Shown: in pieces, positions 1 through 8,488 of the stretch
Layout: the number at the start of each line of letters is the position of its first letter
Numbering within the stretch: position 1 is the stretch's first letter
DNA from: ZC4RG29 sp036563875
GTDB taxonomy: Bacteria; Bacteroidota; Bacteroidia; Cytophagales; Cyclobacteriaceae
NCBI GenBank assembly: GCA_036563875.1
Contig: DATCLO010000160.1
Location: 1 to 64,000, forward strand
Direction: 5' to 3'
Length of the DNA stretch: 64,000 bases
Made by a program: the position numbers and the translations under genes
Notes under the pieces: generated by a model
The model's database searches: none
Told to the model about the DNA's origin: nothing
Seen by the model: the letters and a program-made list of their open reading frames with translations, nothing else

Positions 1-710
1 TGCTGGTACTGTGCGGCTATGGATGCACATTCTCGTCCGAGCGGAACCACGAGTATGTGCCCGAGCCCGGCTTCAACCTCGCTAATTCCGATCCCGCCGC
101 CGTGGAGCTTGCCGACAGCGTGATGGCTGCCCTGGGCGGCAGGAGAAGCTGGACCGATGTGCGATACCTCACCTGGGATTACGACACCCTCCGAACTATA
201 ACGTGGGACAAACGCGAGGGCAATGTGCGTATCGAATCTCGGCCTGACAGCGTAGTGTACCTGTTCAATCCCTCCACGGGAAAGGGACGCGTCAGTGTTG
301 GCGGACGAGAGATCACTTCGCCGGGCGCCCTCCGCGAAAAACTCCGGGAAGCTGCAGCGCTCTGGAATAACGACTCGTTTTGGCTACGGATAATTTACCA
401 GCTCAAAGGTGACGGGATAACTCTACATTACCTTGGCGAAGCGCGTACCGACACGGCGCGATACAACCTGCTGAGAGTTTCTCTGGAACCCGACACCAAT
501 GCCCCGGTTGAAGAGTTCCTCGCGTACGTTGATTTGAAAGATAATCGTATCAGGTTGTGCACCGATTTACGAAATTCGGGCGGAGAATTGGTTTGGTATG
601 GCCCCGGATATCGCCAGCTGGGAAATCTAAGACTTCCTTTGCGGGCAGGCGCTGCGCACAATATCCGCGCGCATCGTACCTTGCCGGACAAACTATTTAG
701 CGCGTTCTGA
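1..710 (+). CDS. DUF6503-like lipoprotein, 5' end cut by window edge
   Basis: The reading frame is open from the first bases of the window, so the true start lies outside. A GTG at 57 would give 217 residues, but the codons before it read as the end of a lipoprotein-type signal (LVLCGYGC, then TFSSERN), so the visible protein is probably nearly complete without its first residues. The sequence 'ITWDKREGNVRIE' followed by 'VYLFNPSTGKGRV' and 'WNNDSFWL' matches what I recall of the DUF6503 family, small exported proteins of unknown function in Bacteroidota. No enzymatic motif is visible. It ends 24 bases before the kinase gene on the same strand and may be co-transcribed with it. The family call is from memory of the motif order. 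Confidence 0.75.
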   Translation, partial: LVLCGYGCTFSSERNHEYVPEPGFNLANSDPAAVELADSVMAALGGRRSWTDVRYLTWDYDTLRTITWDKREGNVRIESRPDSVVYLFNPSTGKGRVSVGGREITSPGALREKLREAAALWNNDSFWLRIIYQLKGDGITLHYLGEARTDTARYNLLRVSLEPDTNAPVEEFLAYVDLKDNRIRLCTDLRNSGGELVWYGPGYRQLGNLRLPLRAGAAHNIRAHRTLPDKLFSAF

Positions 711-734
711 AACATTCAGGACCTATTCTGAAAC

Positions 735-2546
735 ATGACCGCAGAAGATCCCCAATTTGACGACCGGTCTGAATACGAAGGCATCATCGTGTTCAGTCGG
801 ACGGGTAAGATCATATCTGCAAACGCGGTTGCTCGCAAGTCCTCAGGTTACGGCAAGCGGCTTGTAGGGCAAACGCTTTCATCACTGATTCATCCGGACG
901 ATCGTCGACGGTTCTCTCAAACCGTAAAACCCGTTCGTGAGGGAGCGGAACGTCAATGCGAGTTGATGTTCATGCTGCACGACCGCAAGGGTAGGGGCAT
1001 TCGCGTCCGCGCCTTAGTGAATGCACACGGAAAGAATTTTCGACTAAACTTCGTCGCGCTACCGGCGCCCGACGAGACGGTTGCCAATGCACTCGGGCAA
1101 CTTGGCGACGAACATGGGCTTGCCACGTTCACAGCGACAGAGGAAGGGCGAATCGATTATGCGAACCGCTCTTTTCTGCGGTTCACGGGCCACACATCAA
1201 TAAGGAGTCTTCCCGCGCTATCAGGGCTGATAGCCAGTTCCAAATCTTACCGCGCCCTAATGCGAAAACTGAAAGAGGACGGACAGGTACTGGCCGAAGC
1301 AACCTCGGTGATTACCAGACGGGGTGAGGGGGCCAGCGTGAAACTGTCGCTCATCGCCAGTCGCGGCGACGGTGCTCCCCGGCGCTACTATGGTACGCTT
1401 AGCACGGGTTGTCAGGTTGTTGGACAGGACTCAGTGCTCGGCAAAGTCCTCGATAGTGCTCCGGATCAGATTTTGGCGCTTGATGCAGAGAATCGGTATG
1501 TCGTATTCAATGAAGCCCACGCAAGGCTGATGCGCTCTTTGTCAGGCAGGGATATCAGGATTGGTGACAAGATCACCGATTACCTGCCCCGTGAACTCGT
1601 GACCAAGGCGCGCAAGGAACTAAAGAAAGCGATTGCATCCGAGCGGTATCAGAAGGAGATCACTTTGCCCAACAAGGTGATCCTCAAAACGTCCTTCCAG
1701 GTTATTCGGGATGATCGGAACCGCGCAAGCGGCATTGCAATTTTCGCTGAGGATATCTCCGAAAGGAAAAAGACAGAGCTTAAGCTGAAGGCGTTGAATG
1801 AGGAGCTGACGTTCCAAAATTGGCAACTGGCCGCTCGGGAAGAAGACCTCCGCATGGCGATGGATCAGTTGTCGGAACGCAACTTCGAGCTGGACCAGCT
1901 GATGTACAAAACTTCGCACGATCTTCGTTCACCGCTGAGTTCCATCCTCGGACTCGTTAACCTCGCCAACCTCGATCCTAATCCGGCGAACCTTCAGCAG
2001 TATCTCAAGAAGATAGAAGGCCGCATCAAGAAACTCGACGAGTTCATCAGCTCAATGGTCAACTACGCTCGCGTCAACCGTGGCGAGATTACGATCAGCG
2101 AAATTGACCTCGAGAAGATGGTGAAAGCCGCCGTCCAGGAGCTTGAATACCTCGACAACTTCCAGGCGGTAAAGACTACGATCGTGGTGAACAACGGTCA
2201 CGTGCCCTTTCGCAATGATCACTTCCTCATGAACATCATTGTGGGGAACGTGATCTCGAATGCGTACAAGTACTACAATCCTGAAGTCGACAGCTACCTT
2301 CGCATCACAATCGATATCCGTGAGAATCAGGCGACACTTGAATTCGCTGACAACGGGATTGGCATTCGCAAGGAACACCAGGACAAAATCTTCGACATGT
2401 TCTATCGGGCGACAGATCGCTCTCAGGGTTCCGGCCTTGGAATGTACATCGTGAGGCAGGCGATTGAAAAAGTGGAAGGCACAATCAGCGTGAAGAGCAC
2501 GTATGGATCAGGAACGTCCATACGGATAACCGTTCCTAATCTGTAA
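735..2546 (+). CDS. Cytoplasmic PAS-domain sensor histidine kinase
   Basis: 603 residues. Two PAS-like regions occupy about residues 15-110 and 125-235. A clearer third PAS domain lies at about 240-355 and ends in 'IAIFAEDISERKK'. A coiled coil (about 350-390) leads to the HisKA domain, with phosphoacceptor His395 in 'TSHDLRSPLSS'. The HATPase domain has the N box 'NVISNAYKYYN', the G1 box 'ADNGIGI' and the G2 box 'GSGLGMYIV'. No signal peptide or membrane segment is visible, so it probably senses a cytoplasmic signal. There is no receiver domain and no response regulator nearby, so its partner is unknown. The last 11 bases overlap the 3' end of the opposing kinase gene. Confident as to class; the signal is not inferable. 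Confidence 0.92.
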   Translation: MTAEDPQFDDRSEYEGIIVFSRTGKIISANAVARKSSGYGKRLVGQTLSSLIHPDDRRRFSQTVKPVREGAERQCELMFMLHDRKGRGIRVRALVNAHGKNFRLNFVALPAPDETVANALGQLGDEHGLATFTATEEGRIDYANRSFLRFTGHTSIRSLPALSGLIASSKSYRALMRKLKEDGQVLAEATSVITRRGEGASVKLSLIASRGDGAPRRYYGTLSTGCQVVGQDSVLGKVLDSAPDQILALDAENRYVVFNEAHARLMRSLSGRDIRIGDKITDYLPRELVTKARKELKKAIASERYQKEITLPNKVILKTSFQVIRDDRNRASGIAIFAEDISERKKTELKLKALNEELTFQNWQLAAREEDLRMAMDQLSERNFELDQLMYKTSHDLRSPLSSILGLVNLANLDPNPANLQQYLKKIEGRIKKLDEFISSMVNYARVNRGEITISEIDLEKMVKAAVQELEYLDNFQAVKTTIVVNNGHVPFRNDHFLMNIIVGNVISNAYKYYNPEVDSYLRITIDIRENQATLEFADNGIGIRKEHQDKIFDMFYRATDRSQGSGLGMYIVRQAIEKVEGTISVKSTYGSGTSIRITVPNL

Positions 2547-4377
2547 CGACATCTCGCTTCAAACGCACATAGAAGGCAGCTCCCTTGCCCGGTTCAGACT
2601 CGCACCACACTTCACCTTTCATCAGGTCCGTGTAACGCTTTACGATTGAAAGCCCAAGTCCTGTGGAATGCTCGTTGCCCGTGGGCTTGGCGCTAAGGCG
2701 TTGGAATTTTTGGAATAGCTTTTTCTTGTCGGACTCCGTCAACCCGGGACCCTGATCCCGCACGCACAACTGGACATGGCCGTTGTCCGAACTCAGGCTC
2801 ACGTTCACAGTCTTCCCTGCGGGTGAAAACTTGATGGCGTTGGAGATCAGATTTTCAACGATTTGGGTGAGGTACAACGAATCCGTCCTGACGATGAGGG
2901 GCTCGTCGCTGATGCCGTACGTGAGGCTGATGCTCTTTCGCGCGGCTGCCTTTTCAAATCCTGTGACGATCTTTTTCACCTGGTTGGCCATGTCCACGGG
3001 TTCAGGTTTGAGATTGACACGGCTTGACTCAATCGCGTCGATGTCAAGGATCTTGCTGATCATCTGGTTAAGCCTCGACGCGGCGTCCTTGATCTTGTCG
3101 AGAAGGTCGATCTGTGTAGGGGTGAGGTTTTGATCTTCCATCTGGATCAGATGGGCAAGGCCGTCTATGTGACCGATGGGAGTTCTCAGGTCATGCGCGA
3201 GCACTTTGATGAGGTGATTCTTTTCCTCATTCAAATTCATGAGTTTTTGATTGCGCTTTTCCAACTCAGTTTTCCTCGACTCGATATCCAGACGCTGCGA
3301 TTCGATTTGCCGCTTTTGCTCGACCAGGACCATCGCAGTCTTCGTGCGTATGCGGTACATCTGGTATATCACGACAAGGAAAATCAGGAAGATGACGATC
3401 GCTACAATGAGAAAATTTCTCACACTCGTTTCCCGTCGGATGACTTCTGACTTGCCGAGAAGATCGCGATTCTGGATTTCCTTTTCCTTCGTGAGAAGAA
3501 GCACTTCGCGATTGCCACTGTGCATGTAGAGATTTTCGAGAAAGCGATACACATCCGTATCGATGTAGCGTCCCGTAATGGCGTCAATGTCTTCCTTAAA
3601 GGCGCTGCTCAGGAAATACTCTTCGGTGGGTGATTGCCAGTCGCTATTCTTCGGATAAATAAAAGAGTAGCCCTCCCGTTTGATGGGAAAGACGTTTTGT
3701 CTTTTGACCCTCAACGAGGCATTCCGTGAGAATTCTGCGAGATAGATAGGAAGATCAATAAATCCGAATGCACCGGTTTGTTTCTCTACCGTGCGAAGAA
3801 TGTTCTCGCTGCTGGGAATGTATTCAATCTTGAAATCGAGCTTTCGTTGATCGCGGATCAGGTGCAGGTCGTGTTCGTATGTAGTCCCCTCAATCGTGAT
3901 CGCCTTCAGGTTTCTGAAAGCTGCATCGAATTCCGGCGCTGACTTGACTATCGGTACGTCATAGCTGGATATCAGCACCGAAATGTCGGACATATATGGT
4001 GGTGTAAAGGCCACCTCGCGTTGCCTTTCCGAGGTGATGGAAAACACAGATGCTCCGAACGTACCGTTCACCGCCTGGTCGCGTACCGTGTTATACGTGT
4101 CAACGAAGCTTTCGGCTTTAACCCAGTGTATCGTCAGGTCGATCTTGTACGCTTTCTGGAGGTAGTCCTTGAAGCTGTCCATGATTTCTACCTCGATGCC
4201 GCGCATGTCGCCATTGCGTTCCCGGTAGATGAAGGGTCTGGAAGTGTACCAATATATCGTGATGTCTCCCCGGCCGTTATGGTAGACGTCCTCCCATGAA
4301 TCGGCGTGCGGAATCGACTGGGCATAGGCAGCCTGCGCCAGCAGCGTGAGAACCACAAAAGTAAACCGAGGTTTCAT
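2536..4377 (-). CDS. Membrane histidine kinase with periplasmic solute-binding domain
   Basis: 613 residues from the ATG at 4377, chosen because it begins the signal peptide 'MKPRFTFVVLTLLAQAAYA'; a start 21 bases upstream would precede it. Residues about 25-290 resemble a family 3 extracellular solute-binding domain ('AFTPPYMSDISVLISSYD', then 'AITIEGTTYE'). One transmembrane segment follows near 325-350 ('FLIVAIVIFLIFLVVIY'), then a coiled coil. The HisKA domain has His395 in 'LAHDLRTPIGH'. The ATPase domain has 'NLISNAIKFSP', 'VRDQGPGL' and 'STGLGLSIV'. The architecture resembles BvgS-type sensors without receiver domains. It probably binds an amino acid or similar small solute in the periplasm; the ligand is unknown. 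Its 3' end overlaps the PAS kinase gene convergently. Confidence 0.9.
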   Translation of the reverse strand: MKPRFTFVVLTLLAQAAYAQSIPHADSWEDVYHNGRGDITIYWYTSRPFIYRERNGDMRGIEVEIMDSFKDYLQKAYKIDLTIHWVKAESFVDTYNTVRDQAVNGTFGASVFSITSERQREVAFTPPYMSDISVLISSYDVPIVKSAPEFDAAFRNLKAITIEGTTYEHDLHLIRDQRKLDFKIEYIPSSENILRTVEKQTGAFGFIDLPIYLAEFSRNASLRVKRQNVFPIKREGYSFIYPKNSDWQSPTEEYFLSSAFKEDIDAITGRYIDTDVYRFLENLYMHSGNREVLLLTKEKEIQNRDLLGKSEVIRRETSVRNFLIVAIVIFLIFLVVIYQMYRIRTKTAMVLVEQKRQIESQRLDIESRKTELEKRNQKLMNLNEEKNHLIKVLAHDLRTPIGHIDGLAHLIQMEDQNLTPTQIDLLDKIKDAASRLNQMISKILDIDAIESSRVNLKPEPVDMANQVKKIVTGFEKAAARKSISLTYGISDEPLIVRTDSLYLTQIVENLISNAIKFSPAGKTVNVSLSSDNGHVQLCVRDQGPGLTESDKKKLFQKFQRLSAKPTGNEHSTGLGLSIVKRYTDLMKGEVWCESEPGKGAAFYVRLKRDVVTD

Positions 4378-4560
4378 CGTAAACCCACTGAAAACCAATC
4401 ATTTGTAGGGGTGGTCCGTCAGGGTTTTGCTCTCAGCCTTTAATTCCGCCCACGCACAAAAAGAAACCGCAAAACGTACAGGATGATTGCGGGGTGAATT
4501 TCGACCCTTTCTGCTAAAAAAAACTTCATATTTGGACTGGAATATGACACGGTGCAGATA

Positions 4561-5079
4561 ATGAAAAACACTGATCTAATTATCACGGATTTTTACTGGC
4601 GGTACGTTGAACCCATCCACGACATCCCCCTTTTTGCGGCACTCGAGCTTTCAGAAAAGCGGTTCGGTGAAGCTCTTGAAGGAATCAGGGAAGAACAGGG
4701 ACTACATCGTTACCAGCCTGAGAAGTGGACCATCAAGGAAGTTGTAGCCCATATGCTCGATACGGAGCGGATTATGAGCTATCGGGCGTTGCGGTTCGCC
4801 CGCAACGACAAGACTCCTCTCGCGGGATTTGAGGAAAAAGATTACGCGCCCGAAGCTAATGCCAACAACAGGGATTTTGCAGGGCTTCGCAACGAGTTCG
4901 CAAACCTGAGACGTTCCACCGTCGATTTGTTTCGGAGTTTTACTGATGAAATGATGGAGCGCGTTGGCAGCGCAAACAACAGCCAGCTATCCGTACGCGC
5001 GGTGGGATACATCATCGCCGGCCATATGATCCACCACTGCAACATTCTCAACGAACGCTATCGCCCGGGCTTGCAATGA
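4561..5079 (+). CDS. DinB family putative metal-dependent hydrolase
   Basis: 172 residues from the ATG at 4561; an in-frame GTG nine bases earlier is possible. The four-helix DinB-like fold is suggested by 'KWTIKEVVAHMLDTERIM' near residue 60 and the C-terminal 'AGHMIHHCNILNERY'. Together these supply the three histidines that usually bind metal in this family. Members include thiol transferases such as bacillithiol S-transferases (BstA-like), which would fit the YpdA gene elsewhere in the window, but the exact reaction is not inferable. Its stop codon overlaps the start of the next gene by four bases (ATGA), suggesting translational coupling. Confidence 0.85.
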   Translation: MKNTDLIITDFYWRYVEPIHDIPLFAALELSEKRFGEALEGIREEQGLHRYQPEKWTIKEVVAHMLDTERIMSYRALRFARNDKTPLAGFEEKDYAPEANANNRDFAGLRNEFANLRRSTVDLFRSFTDEMMERVGSANNSQLSVRAVGYIIAGHMIHHCNILNERYRPGLQ

Positions 5080-6365
5080 GACGTGCCATTGCGTTATTTC
5101 TGGGCGGCATTCTTCTGTACTCCTGCGCATCCGCTCCCAGGTCGATGATCAAGGGGCATCTGCATGGCATGGAGCAATCGTTTCAGGATTTCACCGGTTT
5201 CATGCTGTATGATCCTGCGAAAAAGAAGGTGCTCTTCGAACACAACGCATCGCGCTACTTCACACCAGCATCAAATACAAAAATCCTTACCCTGTTTGCA
5301 GGACTCAACCTCCTGAAAGATTCCATTCCTGCACTTCGATACATGATTCGTGGCGACTCGCTGATTTTCATGGGCACGGGCGATCCATCATTTCTTTACA
5401 AGCAGGTATGCGACAGCAAGGTGTATGAATTTCTTAGCCGGTCGCCCTACCGCCTTTACTATACAGAGCCAATCTGGAACACTGCACCCTTCGGTCCCGG
5501 ATGGTCTTGGGAGGACTATGACTTCTACTATTCCCCCATGCGGTCGCCCTTCCCGATCTATGGCAATACATTTGAAGCCACTTATCTCAATGGAAAGTTA
5601 AGTACGAAGCCTTCGTTTTTTGAAAGGTTCATTGTGTTGAGCGGGGATACTGCAGAATCATCATCGCTCATACGGTCGCCCTACTCGAATGAAACCAAAT
5701 TTACGCCAGGTAGGCACGACAGGATACGGAATTGGACGAAGCCTTTCATCACCGATGCCTCGATGGTTGCACAATTACTGTCGGACACCCTTCACCGCCC
5801 GGTGACGGTCATCAAGCATGCACCGTTCACGTCGTCGCAGGTGGTTTACAGCGTTCCGGCAGATAGCCTGTATCGCGTAATGATGCAGGACAGCGACAAC
5901 TTCATTGCGGAACAGCTTTTGCTCGTATGTGCAGGAACGCTCAGTGATACTCTGGATCCCGAGATAACTATCAATGCTGTGAAGGAAAATCTTTTAAAGG
6001 ACCTTCCGGATGAACCTTTATGGAATGATGGATCGGGGTTGTCGCGCTACAACCTCGTTACGCCGCGCTCGGTAGTCGCATTGTGGGAGAAACTGCTTGC
6101 TTCGGTGGATCGCCAGCGATTGTTCAGCCTGCTTGCAACGGGCGGGATGTCAGGTACGCTGAAGAATTATTACGTGGCCGAAAAGCCGTACGTGTTTGGA
6201 AAAACCGGAACCCTTAGTCATGTTCACTGCCTGAGTGGGTATATTGTAACGAAAAAGGGAAAGACGTTGATCTTTTCACTGATGAACACGAACTATTCCG
6301 TACCAACGCGGCGGGTCAGAGAGTCGATGGAGCGCTTACTTGAAATGATCCGTGATCGTTACTAA
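5076..6365 (+). CDS. D-alanyl-D-alanine carboxypeptidase/endopeptidase, PBP4 (DacB) family
   Basis: 429 residues. The N terminus ends in the lipobox 'LLYSC' (Cys17), so the protein is probably a lipoprotein in the periplasm. The three penicillin-binding motifs are all present: SxxK as S66-N-T-K69, SxN as Ser273-Asp-Asn ('QDSDNFIAEQLL'), and KTG at 376-378 ('FGKTGTLSHVHCLSGY'). The family trims or cleaves cross-linked peptidoglycan peptides. The long insertion usual in PBP4 proteins appears short here. It follows the DinB gene with a four-base overlap and precedes the GH3 gene by eight bases, so a shared transcript for cell-wall turnover is likely. Confidence 0.9.
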   Translation: MRRAIALFLGGILLYSCASAPRSMIKGHLHGMEQSFQDFTGFMLYDPAKKKVLFEHNASRYFTPASNTKILTLFAGLNLLKDSIPALRYMIRGDSLIFMGTGDPSFLYKQVCDSKVYEFLSRSPYRLYYTEPIWNTAPFGPGWSWEDYDFYYSPMRSPFPIYGNTFEATYLNGKLSTKPSFFERFIVLSGDTAESSSLIRSPYSNETKFTPGRHDRIRNWTKPFITDASMVAQLLSDTLHRPVTVIKHAPFTSSQVVYSVPADSLYRVMMQDSDNFIAEQLLLVCAGTLSDTLDPEITINAVKENLLKDLPDEPLWNDGSGLSRYNLVTPRSVVALWEKLLASVDRQRLFSLLATGGMSGTLKNYYVAEKPYVFGKTGTLSHVHCLSGYIVTKKGKTLIFSLMNTNYSVPTRRVRESMERLLEMIRDRY

Positions 6366-6373
6366 AAGAATAT

Positions 6374-7480
6374 ATGCTGCTGAGTAGAAAATGCATTGCC
6401 TTCATTGCGCTGATGAGCGTGACGTTCTTTTGCCCGGGTCAGAACGTCGACAGTCTGGACATCAAGATTGGTCAGATGATACTCATCGGCGTGCCGGGAA
6501 CCGGCATCGACGATGCTGTCATGGCTGAGATCAGGCAAGGCAAAGTCGGCGGCATATTGTTTTTTGAGAAAAATATCCCGCCCACCAATTCATTCGATGG
6601 CTTTAGTCGTGTCATCTGGCAATATCAGCAGGCAGCACCCATTCCGTTGTTCATGTGCATCGACCAGGAAGGGGGGAGAGTGAACCGATTGAAAACGAAA
6701 TACGGATTCCCGCGCTCGGTGACTGCTGCGGAAATGGGTGCGGCGGAGACGTCGGACACAGTTCGATACTATGCTCGTACAACAGCCGCTACATTAGCGG
6801 GGTTAGGTTTAAACGTCAACTTTGCGCCTTGTGTGGACCTGGCGTCAAATCCTGATAATCCCGTTATCGCGAAATTTGGAAGGGCCTTTTCGGCGGACGA
6901 AAAGCGCGTAACAGAAAGAGCAGCTGATTTTATTCGCGAGCACCGTAGACTAAATGTGATCACCGTGCCTAAGCATTTCCCTGGTCATGGAAGCTCGGAA
7001 GCTGATACGCATCTCGGCATGGCTGATGTTACGACTACCTGGGAGGAGCGGGAACTTGCTCCTTACCGTCACCTTATCGAGCAGGGACTTGCCGATGCCA
7101 TCATGTCGGCACACATTGTAAATCGAAAGCTGGATCCGGAAGGTCATCCGGGCACGCTATCGAGCGCGATCCTGGATGGTATGCTCCGCAAAAAGCTGGG
7201 CTTTGACGGTGTGGTATTTTCGGATGACATGCAGATGCACGCCATCGCGCGTCACTACGGCCTGGAGCAGGCCATTATGCTGGCGATCAATGCCGGCATA
7301 GACGTGATGACCTTTTCGAATAACATCGATCAAAGCGAAGAGCGCACGGTAGACCGAGTGCACCGGGTTATCAAGGACTTGGTTCAGTCCGGGAAAATCT
7401 CAAGAGAACGAATTGATAAATCGTTTGGCCGCATCATGGCGCTGAAGCGGCAATACTTGGCCGATAATGTTGTCCGATAA
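6374..7480 (+). CDS. Exported glycoside hydrolase family 3, beta-N-acetylhexosaminidase-like
   Basis: 368 residues with an N-terminal signal peptide ('IAFIALMSVTFFCPGQ'). The family 3 N-terminal barrel is marked by 'IDQEGGRVNRL' and 'NFAPCVDLASNPDNPVI'. The NagZ-type His-Asp loop is 'KHFPGHGSSEADTHLGM', and the nucleophile Asp lies near residue 284 in 'VFSDDMQMHAI'. NagZ-type enzymes release N-acetylglucosamine from peptidoglycan fragments. Only the catalytic barrel is present. Many Bacteroidota versions I recall are much longer and fused to a serine hydrolase domain. Here a separate PBP4-type serine peptidase lies directly upstream. Substrate assignment to peptidoglycan is inference. Confidence 0.88.
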   Translation: MLLSRKCIAFIALMSVTFFCPGQNVDSLDIKIGQMILIGVPGTGIDDAVMAEIRQGKVGGILFFEKNIPPTNSFDGFSRVIWQYQQAAPIPLFMCIDQEGGRVNRLKTKYGFPRSVTAAEMGAAETSDTVRYYARTTAATLAGLGLNVNFAPCVDLASNPDNPVIAKFGRAFSADEKRVTERAADFIREHRRLNVITVPKHFPGHGSSEADTHLGMADVTTTWEERELAPYRHLIEQGLADAIMSAHIVNRKLDPEGHPGTLSSAILDGMLRKKLGFDGVVFSDDMQMHAIARHYGLEQAIMLAINAGIDVMTFSNNIDQSEERTVDRVHRVIKDLVQSGKISRERIDKSFGRIMALKRQYLADNVVR

Positions 7481-7492
7481 ACCGCGGAATGT

Positions 7493-8479
7493 ATGAAGTT
7501 ACGCTGGGGAATACTCAGTACAGCAAAAATTGGTTTGAACAAGGTAATTCCGGCCACGCAACGGAGTAATTTCAGCGTGGTGACAGCCATTTCCTCGCGG
7601 TCGAGCGATCGCGCGCGCGAGGCAGCACAAAAGGCCGGGATACCGAAGGCCTACGGCACCTATGAGGAGCTGCTTAGCGATCCCGACATTGACGCCGTTT
7701 ACAATCCGCTGCCCAATCATCTGCACGTTCCCTGGTCTATCAAGGCGCTGGAAGCCGGCAAACACGTGCTTTGTGAAAAGCCGATTGGGATGGATGCTGC
7801 TGAAGCGGAACAGTTGCGCGACGCGGCGAAGCGGTTTCCGAACCTTAAGATCATGGAGGCATTCATGTACAGGCTGCATCCTCAATGGGTCAAGGCAAAG
7901 GAACTGGTACAAAGCGGCGCGATTGGCAAAGTGCAAACCATTCATTCCTTCTTCTGCTACAATAACACCGATCCCGCCAACGTTCGGAACATTGCTGATA
8001 TCGGTGGGGGTGGACTTATGGATATCGGATGCTACTGCATTTCATTGTCGCGATTCATTTTCGCCTCCGAACCCACACGCGTACTCGGTACTATCGAGAT
8101 TGATCCCACGTTTCGCACCGACATTCTTACGTCGGGACTGCTGGAGTTTGAGAATGGCACAGGAACCTTTACGTGCGCGACTCAACTGCATCCGTATCAG
8201 CGCGTGAACATTTTCGGTAATAAGGGGCGTATCGAAATAGAAATTCCTTTTAACGCTCCGCCTGATAAGCCCACGCGACTCTGGTTGCACGATCAGTCCG
8301 GAACAAACACAATAACTTTTGACATTTGCGATCAATACACCATCCAGGCTGATGCTTTTGCCCGCGCAGTTCTTGACGATACTCCCGTGCCTACCAGTTT
8401 GGATGATGCGGTCGCCAATATGAAAGTGATTGACGCCATTCGGAAAAGTGCCAGCGAGAAGCGTTGGGTGTCGCTCTAA
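7493..8479 (+). CDS. Gfo/Idh/MocA family oxidoreductase
   Basis: 328 residues. The Rossmann start 'RWGILSTAKIGLNKV' at residues 3-17 binds NAD(P). The diagnostic 'LCEKPIGMDAAEAE' near residue 95 carries the conserved Lys-Pro pair, and 'GGGLMDIGCYCISLSRF' marks the C-terminal sheet domain with a likely catalytic His/Tyr region. The family oxidises or reduces sugars, inositols and related compounds; the substrate cannot be read from the sequence. No signal peptide, so cytoplasmic. It lies 12 bases after the GH3 gene and is probably the last gene of this run. The next gene is convergent, with its stop nine bases beyond. Confidence 0.9.
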   Translation: MKLRWGILSTAKIGLNKVIPATQRSNFSVVTAISSRSSDRAREAAQKAGIPKAYGTYEELLSDPDIDAVYNPLPNHLHVPWSIKALEAGKHVLCEKPIGMDAAEAEQLRDAAKRFPNLKIMEAFMYRLHPQWVKAKELVQSGAIGKVQTIHSFFCYNNTDPANVRNIADIGGGGLMDIGCYCISLSRFIFASEPTRVLGTIEIDPTFRTDILTSGLLEFENGTGTFTCATQLHPYQRVNIFGNKGRIEIEIPFNAPPDKPTRLWLHDQSGTNTITFDICDQYTIQADAFARAVLDDTPVPTSLDDAVANMKVIDAIRKSASEKRWVSL

Positions 8480-8488
8480 GCAGCGCTT

